Below are positions 14,795-27,435 of a DNA stretch of 50,874 bases, piece after piece. Positions within the stretch are counted from its first letter, which is position 1, and each line of letters opens with the position of its first letter. Made by a program: the position numbers and the translations under genes. The notes under the pieces are model-generated. The model was not told the DNA's origin, ran no database searches, and was given only the letters and a program-made list of their open reading frames with translations. Source of the stretch: Cellulosimicrobium composti (lineage in GTDB: Bacteria > Actinomycetota > Actinomycetes > Actinomycetales > Cellulomonadaceae); contig NZ_WMKA01000027.1 of assembly GCF_009711085.1 (NCBI RefSeq), positions 1-50,874 of the forward strand, written 5' to 3'.

Positions 14795-14825
14795 ACGATA
14801 GTGAGTCTACCTCACAATGAGCCAA
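14795..14825 (-). promoter_or_regulatory. ABC exporter promoter overlapping a palindromic operator
   Basis: On the minus strand TTGGCT (14825-14820) and TATCGT (14800-14795) are 19 nt apart. The same bases read TACGAT (14794-14799) on the plus strand, so the -10 is bidirectional. The transcript leader to the exporter ATG would be about 80 nt. Confidence 0.55.
14801..14815. promoter_or_regulatory. Probable MarR operator
   Basis: GTGAG-TCTAC-CTCAC, a 5-5-5 inverted repeat lying between the -35 and -10 of the exporter promoter and just after the plus-strand -10. This is the expected place and size for a MarR dimer site that represses both the exporter and its own gene. Binding is inferred. Confidence 0.6.
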
Positions 14826-14861
14826 TACCACAAGTCCCGGATTCCCCGGTACGCTCGCCTC

Positions 14862-15434
14862 GTGACGAGCGATGCGAGCCAGCGTGCCACGACCCGAGCG
14901 CGCACGGCGGACGAGACGGCCCCGTCCGACGAGGCGGGGGAGTTCCTCACGCTCCTGCACGCGGCGCTGCGCAGCGTGCGGCGCGAGGCGAGCGAGCGGC
15001 TTGAGCCCGCCGGGACCACGCCCGGGCAGTTCCGCATGCTGCGCTTCCTCGCCCGGTGCGACGGCCCGTGCCGGCTCGGCGCGGTCGCGTCGGCGCTCGA
15101 CGTCGCCCCGCGCTCGGTGACGTCCAAGGTCGACGACGCGGAGCGCGCCGGCCTCGTCCGGCGCACCCCCGACCCGCACGACCGCCGCGCCACGCTCGTC
15201 GAGCTGACCCCGCAGGGCCGCGACGTGGTGGAGCAGGTGGGGGCCGAGCGCTCGTCCAGCGCGGGCACCCTCCTCGCACGTCTCGACGCCACCGAACGCG
15301 CAGAGCTCCTGCGCCTCCTGCGCGTCGTCGCGGGCGAGGGCGCCGACGGCGACCGCGGCGCCGGACCGGGCGCGCCGCCGGGCGGCCGCCCGGAGGGCGA
15401 GAAGGGTGCGGCTGCGGCCGACGCGCGCGGCTGA
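14862..15434 (+). CDS. MarR-family transcriptional regulator
   Basis: Winged-helix repressor, 190 aa from this start. The dimerisation helix is EFLTLLHAALRSVRRE. The DNA-binding core is FRMLRFLARCDGPCRLGAVASALDVAPRSVTSKVDDAERAGLV in the linear order expected of MarR, and the wing is RTPDPHDRRATLVELTPQGRDV. The DxRxxxxxLT signature is clear. A Gly/Pro-rich tail (about 160-190) is dispensable-looking. Start choice: the -10 TACGCT (14850-14855) ends 6 nt before GTG 14862, which favours a leaderless start. An in-frame ATG at 14817 is possible if the upstream TACGAT at 14794 is used. It probably controls the divergent ABC exporter and itself. Confidence 0.88.
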   Translation: MTSDASQRATTRARTADETAPSDEAGEFLTLLHAALRSVRREASERLEPAGTTPGQFRMLRFLARCDGPCRLGAVASALDVAPRSVTSKVDDAERAGLVRRTPDPHDRRATLVELTPQGRDVVEQVGAERSSSAGTLLARLDATERAELLRLLRVVAGEGADGDRGAGPGAPPGGRPEGEKGAAAADARG

Positions 15435-15605
15435 GCAGCCCGACGGGCGCGAGGCTGGGCCGCTCGCCGGGCGCGCGTGAGGCAGGGCTGCCCGCCCGCT
15501 CGACGCGCTCGTGCCGAGGAGGGTGCTCCGAGCGGGACCGAGGTGCAGCGGGTCGAGCCGGGCACCCCGGCGCGAGGTCGTCCGCCGGCTGGCAGGATGG
15601 AGCGC

Positions 15606-16247
15606 ATGTTTCGCATCGGCCTGACCGGAGGGATCGCGGCGGGCAAGTCCGTCGCGCTGGCGCGCTTCGCCGAGCTCGGCGCCGTCGTCATCGACTACGA
15701 CACGCTCGCGCGCGACGCCGTCGCGCCCGGCACGGTCGGTCTGGACGAGGTCGTCGAGGCCTTCGGGCCCGGCGTGCTCGGGCCGGACGGCACCCTCGAC
15801 CGCGCGGCGCTCGGCCGGCTCGTCTTCGGCGACGACGCCGCGCGCGAGCGCCTCAACGCGATCGTCCACCCGGAGGTGCGCCGGCTCGCGGCCGAGCGCG
15901 AGGCCGCGGCGGGCGCGGCCGACCCCCGGGCCGTCGTGGTGCACGACATCCCGCTCCTCGTCGAGACCGGCGACCCGGCGCGCTTCCACTGCGTCGTGGT
16001 CGTGCACACGCCCGCGGACGTGCGCGTGCGGCGCCTCGTCGAGGGTCGCGGCCTGGACGAGGGTGAGGCCCGTGCGCGCCTCGCGGCGCAGGCCGACGAC
16101 GACGCGCGCCTCGCGGCGGCCGACGTCACCCTCGACGGGTCCGGGACGCCGGAGTCCCTCCGGGCGCAGGTCGACGCGCTCTGGGAGCGCGTGCGCGCGG
16201 AGGTCGACGCCGAGGTCCGCGCGGAGATCGAGGAGCACGAGGCGTGA
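15606..16247 (+). CDS. coaE: Dephospho-CoA kinase
   Basis: Last step of coenzyme A synthesis, phosphorylating the 3'-hydroxyl of dephospho-CoA; 213 aa. Walker A is GGIAAGKS (8-15), then IDYDTLARDAV with the substrate-binding DxD-like pair, LVFGDDAARERLNAIVHPEVR, and VVVHDIPLLVETG. It lacks the long GrpB-like extension found in mycobacterial CoaE. The start is ATG 15606: the hexamer CAGGAT at 15593-15598 ends 7 nt before it, while the ATG at 15597 overlaps that hexamer. It shares a 4-nt GTGA overlap with the downstream pcp gene. Position after rpsA is the conserved actinobacterial arrangement, here interrupted by the exporter/MarR pair. Confidence 0.95.
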   Translation: MFRIGLTGGIAAGKSVALARFAELGAVVIDYDTLARDAVAPGTVGLDEVVEAFGPGVLGPDGTLDRAALGRLVFGDDAARERLNAIVHPEVRRLAAEREAAAGAADPRAVVVHDIPLLVETGDPARFHCVVVVHTPADVRVRRLVEGRGLDEGEARARLAAQADDDARLAAADVTLDGSGTPESLRAQVDALWERVRAEVDAEVRAEIEEHEA

Positions 16248-16861
16248 CGGTCGTCGTGAGCGGGTTCGAGCCCTTCGACGGGGCGGCGACGAACCCCTCG
16301 TGGGAGACCGCGGCCCGGCTCGCGGAGCGTGGCGAGGAGCTCGTCGGCGAGCGCGTCGTCGCCGTCCGGCTCCCGGTGACGTTCGACGGCGCGTGGCCGG
16401 CGCTCGAGGGCGCGATCCGCGAGCACGACCCCGACGTCGTCGTCGCGCTCGGGCTCGCGGGCGGGTCCGCGCGCGTGCGACTCGAGCGCGTGGCGGTCAA
16501 CGTGCGCGACGCGCGGATCCCCGACAACGCGGGCGCGCAGCCCGTCGACGTCCCGGTCGTGCCGGGCGGCCCGGTCGGCTACTTCTCGACGCTCCCGCTC
16601 AAGGCGTCGCTCGCCGCGGTCCGCGAGGCGGGCGTGCCCGTCGAGGTGTCGAGCACCGCTGGCACCTACGTCTGCAACGACGTCTTCTACGCGCTCCAGC
16701 ACGGCTGGGGCGCCGCGCCCGGGCGGCGCGCCGGGTTCGTGCACGTCCCCGACGCCGGCGCCGTGCCGGTCGAGGACCAGGTCGCGGCGGTCGCGGCCGT
16801 CGTGCGCCAGGCGCTCCGGGGCGCCGCCGAGCCCGTCCTCGCGGCGGGCACCGAGAGCTGA
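16244..16861 (+). CDS. pcp: Pyroglutamyl-peptidase I (C15 cysteine peptidase)
   Basis: Removes N-terminal pyroglutamate from peptides in the cytosol; 205 aa, near the usual 215. The catalytic triad is complete: E81 in LERVAVN, C144 in STAGTYVCN, and H167 in GFVHVP. SGFEPFDG and DARIPDN are also family blocks. The GTG start overlaps the coaE stop (GTGA), so translation is probably coupled; the pairing with coaE has no obvious metabolic reason. The next gene is convergent. Confidence 0.95.
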   Translation: MTVVVSGFEPFDGAATNPSWETAARLAERGEELVGERVVAVRLPVTFDGAWPALEGAIREHDPDVVVALGLAGGSARVRLERVAVNVRDARIPDNAGAQPVDVPVVPGGPVGYFSTLPLKASLAAVREAGVPVEVSSTAGTYVCNDVFYALQHGWGAAPGRRAGFVHVPDAGAVPVEDQVAAVAAVVRQALRGAAEPVLAAGTES

Positions 16862-16945
16862 GGCCCGCGCGGCGGGTCCAGCAGGGTACGGCCCGACGGG
16901 GCCTGGCAGGTGCGGCCCGCCGGGCCCCCGCGCGTGCGCCCGTCG

Positions 16946-18283
16946 TCAGGCCGCCGCGCGTCGGCGTGCGACCACGAGGATCGTGGCGCCCGCCGCGAGC
17001 AGCAGGGCCGCCACCACCGCGAGCACGGCGACCGACGCGCCGGTCGTCGCGAGGCCGCCGTCCGACGCCACGCCGGTGGGCACCGCCGTCGGCGTCGCGG
17101 CCGCGGTGGGCGTCGCGCCGGTCGCGGCGGCGGGCGTCGCCTCCGCCGTGGGCGCACCGGGCTCCTCGGCGGGCGGGTTCTCCGCGGTCGTCGTCGGCGG
17201 CACGGTCACGCCCTCGCCCGGGTTCGGCCCCTCCGGGGACGGCTCGGGCTTCGGCTCCTCGACGAGCGGGGTGGCCTCGCACGGCCCGGCGAACGGGTAG
17301 TTGTGGTGCTCGATGCCCGCACCGCCGGTGTAGGCGACGGCGCCGTTCGCGAAAACGCGGCCGTTCGTCGACGTCGCGACCGTGAGCGTCGAGTCCTCGC
17401 GCGGCACCACGACGGTCCCGGGGAACTGGTCGTTCGTGCCGAGCCGCACGTGCGTCGCGTCGGGGAAGCTCCACAGGAAGTGCGCCGCGAGGTGCTGCGT
17501 CGCCTGGTAGACCCGCACGCCGTCGTACGCGACGTACGTCAGGCCGGGGACGCTCACGTCCTCGCCGGTCACCGTGAGCAGCACCGGGCCGGTGCCGGTG
17601 ACGTGCAGCTCGCGCAGGGTGGCGGCGGCGTCCGCGGTGAGCACGTAGCGCTCCCCGGCCTCGACGGTCAGCGCACCGCCCGTCGGCGTCGCCGCGACCG
17701 CGCCGTCCGCCGCGTCCGCCGCGATCCCGGCGGCGAGCGCGGGGAGGTCCGCGTACGGGGCGAGCGCCGTCGCGCGGCCCACGCCCTGCGTCACGGTCCC
17801 GCTCGGGCCGTGCACGCTCTCGGTGCTCGGCGCCGGACCCGTGACCGCCCCGCCGACCACGACGTTGCCCCCGCGCGACGCGTGGAGGCCCACCTGGGTG
17901 CTCGCCGCCGTCGCGAGGTCGCCGCCGACGACGAGCATGTCGGTCCCGCCCGCGGGCGTGATTGCGGAGCCCCCGCCGCCGGCGGTCCCGACGTTGAGCG
18001 TGCCTGCGCCCGAGAGGTCCGCGTCGCCGCCGACCACGACGCGACCCTCGAGCTCCGTCGCCGTCGTGACCGTGAGGCCGCCGCCCGCCCAGATCCCGAC
18101 GCCGTTGTCCTCCACGGCGGTGAGCTCGTACACGCCGACGGGACGCGTGGTGGGGTCGGTGGCGCAGACGTCGTCCGCGCCGACGGTGGTCGTGGCGCTC
18201 GCGGGAGCGGCGAGCCCGACCGTCGTCAGAGCGACGGCGGCGAGCAGGGCGGTTCCGCGGGGGCGCGCGGGGTGCAGGCGCAT
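16946..18283 (-). CDS. Sortase-anchored surface protein, choice-of-anchor A domain
   Basis: Predicted cell-wall protein of 445 aa. The N-terminal signal peptide has charged residues, a hydrophobic core and a likely ASA cleavage after residue 30. Residues about 40-320 resemble the choice-of-anchor A (CAA) domain: a beta-rich region with VYELTAVEDNGVGIWAGGGL, repeated VVVGGD/VVVGG units, and FPGTVVVPREDSTLTV. A Pro/Thr/Ala-rich stalk (about 325-405) spans the wall. The end has LATTG (411-415), a hydrophobic segment and RRR, the form recognised by class E sortases of Actinobacteria. No sortase gene lies nearby. Function is unknown; adhesion or ice-binding-like roles are guesses. It is convergent with pcp and divergent from uvrB. 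Confidence 0.85.
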   Translation of the reverse strand: MRLHPARPRGTALLAAVALTTVGLAAPASATTTVGADDVCATDPTTRPVGVYELTAVEDNGVGIWAGGGLTVTTATELEGRVVVGGDADLSGAGTLNVGTAGGGGSAITPAGGTDMLVVGGDLATAASTQVGLHASRGGNVVVGGAVTGPAPSTESVHGPSGTVTQGVGRATALAPYADLPALAAGIAADAADGAVAATPTGGALTVEAGERYVLTADAAATLRELHVTGTGPVLLTVTGEDVSVPGLTYVAYDGVRVYQATQHLAAHFLWSFPDATHVRLGTNDQFPGTVVVPREDSTLTVATSTNGRVFANGAVAYTGGAGIEHHNYPFAGPCEATPLVEEPKPEPSPEGPNPGEGVTVPPTTTAENPPAEEPGAPTAEATPAAATGATPTAAATPTAVPTGVASDGGLATTGASVAVLAVVAALLLAAGATILVVARRRAAA

Positions 18284-18373
18284 GGTGTGGGCTCCAGGTC
18301 GAGTGCTTCGTCGGTTCGCTAGCGGTGCTGACTAACTCGCCGCAGACGTCGTCGCCTGCGCCGCGGTCGTCGT

Positions 18374-18404
18374 GCCGTGCTCCGCGGACGTCGAGGAGCA
18401 CGGC
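18374..18404. promoter_or_regulatory. Inverted repeat between surface protein and uvrB
   Basis: GCCGTGCTCC (18374-18383) and GGAGCACGGC (18395-18404) are perfect reverse complements around an 11-nt spacer. The site lies in a 264-nt divergent gap about 90 nt upstream of the surface-protein start, so it is more likely an operator or leader hairpin of that gene than a terminator. The rest of the gap shows nothing else I can support beyond the uvrB -10. Confidence 0.5.
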
Positions 18405-18547
18405 TGGTCGAGGCCAACCTAGAGGTTCGGCACCACGCCTTCCAAATCGCCTCCTGGTCCCTGGTGACGGCGGGCGTCGTCCGTCGGTCGCGCGGGCACC
18501 GACCGGCCCACGACGTTCGTGTGGGCGCCGCGACGTACCGTGGAGAC

Positions 18548-20656
<2,109 letters not shown>

Positions 20657-20663
20657 GGCCCGC

Positions 20664-20703
20664 CCGCCCCTGAGGGCGGCGCACGGGGTCCCCGGGCGGG
20701 GAC
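20664..20703 (+). terminator. Paired hairpins after uvrB
   Basis: Two short GC stems follow the stop: CCGCCC-CTGA-GGGCGG (20664-20679) and GTCCCC-GGGC-GGGGAC (20688-20703). No T tract follows. They probably end the uvrB transcript before the TerC promoter. Confidence 0.6.
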
Positions 20704-20763
20704 GCGGCGGGGCGTCGTGGTGTCCGAGCGCGCCGCGCGGTGTCGAGCGCGAGGACCATGGCC

Positions 20764-20769
20764 TATGCT
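20764..20769 (+). promoter_or_regulatory. -10 of the tandem TerC operon
   Basis: TATGCT at 20764-20769, with a weak TGTCGA 17 nt upstream (20741-20746). Transcription starting near 20776 would place the riboswitch at the very 5' end of the mRNA. Confidence 0.6.
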
Positions 20770-20780
20770 GGCTCCTCGTG

Positions 20781-20941
20781 TGAAGGGGAGTATTCCTCGT
20801 GCGGTGATGTCGTCATCACGGCCGGCGCAGTCGTCGGCCCGGTGTCACCGGTCCCACAACCATCAGCCCGCGTCCCGTGCGGGTGCGGGTGGCGGTGCGT
20901 GGCGGAAGAGACCTTCGGTACATCGTGCTCCCCACGTACCG
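20781..20941 (+). promoter_or_regulatory. yybP-ykoY (Mn2+) riboswitch
   Basis: The 5' consensus GAAGGGGAGTA (20782-20792) and the 3' consensus GGAAGAGACCTTCGG (20904-20918) of the yybP-ykoY family are both present. Between them is a clear arm GTGATG-TCGT-CATCAC (20804-20819). Family members sense Mn2+ and very often precede TerC-type exporters. The likely expression platform is CGGTAC (20916-20921) pairing with GTACCG (20936-20941), which takes in the first base of the GGAGGA ribosome site (20941-20946). Metal binding would free this site and turn on translation; this mechanism is inferred. Confidence 0.85.
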
Positions 20942-20952
20942 GAGGAATCTTC

Positions 20953-21957
20953 ATGGACGTACCCGTCTGGGTCTGGCTCGTCACCGTCGGCGTCATCCTC
21001 GCGATGCTCGCCGTGGACTACGTGGGGCACGTGCGCACACCGCACGCCCCGAGCCTGCGCGAGGCCACGTGGTGGTCCGCGGGTTACGTCGCCGTCGCGG
21101 TGCTCTTCGGCGCGATCGTCTGGGCCGTGTGGGGGTCGACGTACGGCGGCGAGTACTTCGCCGGCTACATCACCGAGAAGAGCCTGTCGGTCGACAACCT
21201 CTTCGTCTTCGTCCTCATCATGACGAGCTTCCGCGTCCCGCGGCTGTACCAGCAGAAGGTGCTGCTCATCGGCATCACGATCGCGCTGGTGCTGCGCACG
21301 ATCTTCATCTTCCTCGGCGCCGCGCTCATCGAGAACTTCAGCTGGGTCTTCTACGTCTTCGGCGCGTTCCTGCTCTACACGGCGTGGACGCAGGTCAAGG
21401 CCGGCTCCGGGCACGACGAGGAGTTCCACGAGAACGCCGCGCTGCGGCTGACGCGCCGCCTGTTCCCGACGACCGAGTCGTACGTCGAGGACCGGATGAC
21501 GACGAAGGTCGACGGCAAGCGGTACATCACCCCGATGCTCATCGTGATGATCGCGATCGGCAGCGCCGACCTGCTGTTCGCGGTCGACTCGATCCCCGCG
21601 ATCTTCGGCCTCACGCAGGAGACCTACCTCGTCTTCGCGGCGAACGCCTTCTCGCTCCTGGGCCTGCGCCAGCTCTACTTCCTCATCGACGGCCTCCTCG
21701 ACCGTCTGGTGTACCTCGCGTACGGCCTCGCCGCGATCCTCGGGTTCATCGGCGTCAAGCTCGTGATCCACGCGCTGCACACCAACGAGGTGCCGTTCGT
21801 CAACGGCGGTGAGCACATCACCGTCGTCCCGGAGATCCCGACCGCGCTGTCGCTCGGGTTCATCGTCGTCGTGCTCGCGATCACCACGGTCGCGAGCCTG
21901 GCCAAGGACCGCGCCGACCGCCGGCGCTCCGTCGAGAGCTCGGAGGGCTCGCACTGA
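20953..21957 (+). CDS. TerC-family membrane protein, probable Mn2+ exporter
   Basis: Integral membrane protein of 334 aa with seven to nine hydrophobic segments. The two acidic TerC signatures are SVDNLFVF (D81) and FAVDSIPAIFGLT (D212). FIGVKLVIHAL and VFYVFGAFLLYTAW are further family blocks. TerC/Alx/MeeF proteins export manganese or load it onto secreted enzymes. The upstream manganese riboswitch makes Mn2+ export the best reading, over tellurite resistance. ATG 20953 has GGAGGA 6 nt upstream. The stop overlaps the next TerC gene by one base (TGATG), so the two are one operon. Confidence 0.92.
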   Translation: MDVPVWVWLVTVGVILAMLAVDYVGHVRTPHAPSLREATWWSAGYVAVAVLFGAIVWAVWGSTYGGEYFAGYITEKSLSVDNLFVFVLIMTSFRVPRLYQQKVLLIGITIALVLRTIFIFLGAALIENFSWVFYVFGAFLLYTAWTQVKAGSGHDEEFHENAALRLTRRLFPTTESYVEDRMTTKVDGKRYITPMLIVMIAIGSADLLFAVDSIPAIFGLTQETYLVFAANAFSLLGLRQLYFLIDGLLDRLVYLAYGLAAILGFIGVKLVIHALHTNEVPFVNGGEHITVVPEIPTALSLGFIVVVLAITTVASLAKDRADRRRSVESSEGSH

Positions 21958-23108
21958 TGGTTCACGAGCTCCCGCTCTGGTTCGAGTGGGCGGCGCTGTC
22001 CGCGCTCGCCGTCCTGCTCCTCGTCGACCTGCTCGTCGTGGGGCGTCGTCCGCACGTCCCCTCGATGCGCGAGAGCGCGCTGTGGGTCGGCTTCTACGTC
22101 GCGCTCGCGCTGGTGTTCGGGGCGATCGTGGGTGCGGTCGGGGGAGCGGCACCGGCGGGCGAGTTCTACGCCGGGTGGCTGACCGAGTACAGCCTGTCCG
22201 TGGACAACCTCTTCGTGTTCGTCATCATCATGGCGAGGTTCGCGGTGCCGCGGGACCAGCAGCAGCGCGTGCTCATGGTCGGCATCATCGTCGCGCTCGT
22301 CCTGCGCGGCGGGTTCATCCTCGCGGGCGCGGCGATCATCGCGCAGTTCGTCTGGGTGTTCTACCTGTTCGGCGCGTTCCTCATCTACACCGCGGTCAAG
22401 CTCGTCGCGGGCGGGGACGAGCCCGAGGAGTACCGCGAGAACGGCGCGGTGCGCGCCCTGCGGCGCGTCCTGCCGCTCGGGACGCAGTACGACGGCGGCC
22501 GGCTGCGCACGGTCGAGGACGGCAAACGCGTGTTCACGCCGCTCGTGGTGGTGTTCCTCGCGATCGGGAGCACGGACCTGCTGTTCGCGTTCGACTCGAT
22601 CCCGGCGATCTTCGGTCTCACGCAGGACCCCTTCATCGTGTTCACGACGAACGTGTTCGCGCTCATGGGCCTGCGCCAGCTCTACTTCCTGCTGGGCGGG
22701 CTGCTCGAGCGGCTCGTCTACCTCCCGATCGGGCTGGCGGTGATCCTCGGGTTCATCGGGGTGAAGCTCATCCTCGAGGCGCTGCACGAGAACACGCTGC
22801 CGTTCCTCAACGGCGGCGAGCACCTCGACGCGGTCCCGACGGTGCCGATCTGGCTGTCGCTCGTCGTCATCGTCGGGGCGCTGGCGGTGACCACGGTCGC
22901 GAGCCTCCTGCGCACGCGCGCGGCCCACGCGCGGGACGAGCAGGACCCTCCGGCGGACGCTCCCGTCGCGTCGTCCGCGGCGGACGCCGCGGACGGCTCG
23001 GGCGACGCGTCGGACGACGAGCCGGTCGAGGTGCCGCACGACGACCCGGGCACCGGCGAGGTGACGCCGACCTGGGGCTCGCGTCCGCAGGACGACGGGG
23101 CGCGCTGA
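21957..23108 (+). CDS. Second TerC-family membrane protein
   Basis: Paralogue of the preceding gene, 383 aa, with the same order of blocks: SVDNLFVFVIIM, FYLFGAFLIYTAVK, FAFDSIPAIFGLT, MGLRQLYFLL and FIGVKLILEALH. It differs by a 65-residue acidic, Ala/Asp-rich C-terminal tail (EDEPVEVP-like composition) that is probably cytosolic and disordered. The start ATG overlaps the previous TGA by one base, with CGGAGGG 9 nt upstream, so it shares the riboswitch-controlled mRNA. Two non-identical TerC proteins might form a heteromer or differ in metal affinity; neither can be settled here. Confidence 0.9.
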   Translation: MVHELPLWFEWAALSALAVLLLVDLLVVGRRPHVPSMRESALWVGFYVALALVFGAIVGAVGGAAPAGEFYAGWLTEYSLSVDNLFVFVIIMARFAVPRDQQQRVLMVGIIVALVLRGGFILAGAAIIAQFVWVFYLFGAFLIYTAVKLVAGGDEPEEYRENGAVRALRRVLPLGTQYDGGRLRTVEDGKRVFTPLVVVFLAIGSTDLLFAFDSIPAIFGLTQDPFIVFTTNVFALMGLRQLYFLLGGLLERLVYLPIGLAVILGFIGVKLILEALHENTLPFLNGGEHLDAVPTVPIWLSLVVIVGALAVTTVASLLRTRAAHARDEQDPPADAPVASSAADAADGSGDASDDEPVEVPHDDPGTGEVTPTWGSRPQDDGAR

Positions 23109-23173
23109 CGACGGACCGCGCGGACCGCGGCGGGCTGACGGCGGGCGTGCCGACGGCGGGCGCCGGCGACGCG

Positions 23174-23473
23174 TCAGGCGCGGTCGGCCCAGTCGCCGAT
23201 GACCGGCGACCACGGCCGGACCGCGCGCTCGGCCACGAGCCCGGCGCGCGCGAACGGGTCCTCGTCGAGCACCGCAGCGACCGCGGCGGGCGTCTCGCCG
23301 TCCAGCACGAGCAGCGCCCCCGCGGGCGCGCCCTCGTGGGCGGGCAGCGGGCCGGACGCGAGCAGCGTGCCCCGCTCGTGCAGGCCACGCAGGAACGCGC
23401 GGTGCTCGGGGCGCAGCGCGTCGAGGTCGGCGGCGCGGTCGGCGTAGACGTAGGTGACGGCGTGGATCGGCAT
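23174..23473 (-). CDS. YciI-like family protein
   Basis: Small protein of 99 aa matching the YCII-related domain: an opening AVTYVYADRAADLDALRPEHRAFL, then LLASGPLPAHEGAPAGALLVLDGET, and a closing DPFARAGLVAERAVRPW. The domain has a ferredoxin-like fold with a conserved His/Asp pair and is thought to be enzymatic, but few members are characterised. The ATG is followed downstream by the metallo-beta-lactamase gene on the same strand but upstream in transcription order: 85 nt separate them. It is convergent with the TerC operon. Confidence 0.8.
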   Translation of the reverse strand: MPIHAVTYVYADRAADLDALRPEHRAFLRGLHERGTLLASGPLPAHEGAPAGALLVLDGETPAAVAAVLDEDPFARAGLVAERAVRPWSPVIGDWADRA

Positions 23474-23558
23474 GAGGGTCAGTGAACCAGCCCGGCCCGG
23501 CCCGCGGTCGCCGGGTCCGCGCCTCGGTCGTCCGGACGGCCCACCCTCGGTGCTGCGG

Positions 23559-24266
23559 CTACCAGCCGCGCTCGCGCCACGCGCCGACGTGGGGCCGCTC
23601 GGCGCCGAGGGTCGTGTCGTCGCCGTGGCCCGGGTAGACCCACGTCGCGTCGTCGAACCGGTCGAAGACGCGCTGGGTCACGTCGGTGAGCAGACGGTGG
23701 AAGCGCGCCGGGTCGCGGTCGGTGTTGCCGACGCCTCCGGGGAACAGCGAGTCGCCGGTGAAGAGGTGCACGCGCCCCGCGACGGCCTCCGGCTCGCGCA
23801 CCGCGCCCGGCTCGCGGTAGGCGAGCGCGACGGAGCCCGGCGTGTGGCCGCGCAGGGCGACCACCTCGAGCGTGAGGTCGCCGAGCTGCAGGACGTCGCC
23901 GTGCCCGAGCCGGCGCGCGACGTGCACGCCGGTCGCGGCCGCCACGGCGTCGGCGTCGGGGTCGCCGACCGCGACCGCCGCACCCGTGCCGGCGACGACC
24001 GCGGCGAGCGCACGGGAGTGGTCGGCATGGCGGTGCGTCGTGACGAGGAGGTCGAGGCGCGCCGACGGCGAGCCCTCGCGCACGAGCGCGAGCACGTCGT
24101 CGGGCGAGTCCGCGGCGTCGACGAGGACCTGGGCGCCCGTGCGGCGGCACGTGAGGAGGCAGACGTCGTTCGCGAGCGGCCCGACCGCGAGCTTGCGGAT
24201 CTCGACGGCGTCGAGGCGCCGCAGGTCGCTCGGGCCGCCCACGACGACTCGTCCGGTGTACGTCAT
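23559..24266 (-). CDS. Metallo-beta-lactamase-fold hydrolase (glyoxalase II-like)
   Basis: Predicted metal-dependent hydrolase of 235 aa. The metal motif is THRHADH (H78, H80, D82, H83), followed by GHTPGSVAL, the bridging aspartate in LFTGDSLFPGG, and YPGHGDDTTLG. This set is typical of glyoxalase II-like or persulfide dioxygenase-like proteins; the substrate cannot be decided. A glyoxalase II-like gene divergent from uvrA is also found in Mycobacterium (from memory), so the pairing is old. ATG 24266 is preceded 6 nt upstream by a weak CACACT hexamer and no ribosome-binding site, consistent with a leaderless transcript. Confidence 0.85.
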   Translation of the reverse strand: MTYTGRVVVGGPSDLRRLDAVEIRKLAVGPLANDVCLLTCRRTGAQVLVDAADSPDDVLALVREGSPSARLDLLVTTHRHADHSRALAAVVAGTGAAVAVGDPDADAVAAATGVHVARRLGHGDVLQLGDLTLEVVALRGHTPGSVALAYREPGAVREPEAVAGRVHLFTGDSLFPGGVGNTDRDPARFHRLLTDVTQRVFDRFDDATWVYPGHGDDTTLGAERPHVGAWRERGW

Positions 24267-24353
24267 GGCGTCAGTGTGCCGCGTCCGGCGACGGCCCGAG
24301 GACCCGACGTGCGCCTGCGGTGAGCGTTCGCCGGGGGAGCGGCGAAGGTGACG

Positions 24354-24369
24354 TCGAACACCTGTGCGA
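24354..24369 (+). promoter_or_regulatory. LexA (SOS) box of uvrA
   Basis: TCGAAC-ACCT-GTGCGA matches the actinobacterial SOS box TCGAAC-N4-GTTCGA with a single mismatch. It ends exactly 17 nt before the uvrA -10 hexamer, so it covers the -35 position. LexA bound here would block uvrA transcription, and induction by DNA damage is expected. Confidence 0.8.
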
Positions 24370-24386
24370 ATGTCGGTGGTCGGTCG

Positions 24387-24392
24387 TACGAT
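24387..24392 (+). promoter_or_regulatory. uvrA -10 element
   Basis: TACGAT ends 6 nt before the GTG at 24399; the -35 position (24364-24369) is GTGCGA, the right half of the LexA box. Confidence 0.75.
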
Positions 24393-24398
24393 GCTTCG

Positions 24399-27389
<2,991 letters not shown>

Positions 27390-27435
27390 CGTCCCCGGCC
27401 GCCGTCGAGCTGGCGTCCGGGGCCGCCGGAGCGCG

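Noticed and set aside
18411-18430. AACC-TAGA-GGTT upstream of uvrB as a LexA box
   Set aside because: It is symmetrical but does not match the GAAC-N4-GTTC core, and it lies over 100 nt from the uvrB -10.
20740-20952. An N-terminal extension of the first TerC from an in-frame upstream ATG/GTG
   Set aside because: The stretch is the promoter and riboswitch; the membrane protein starts at ATG 20953 with a good ribosome site.
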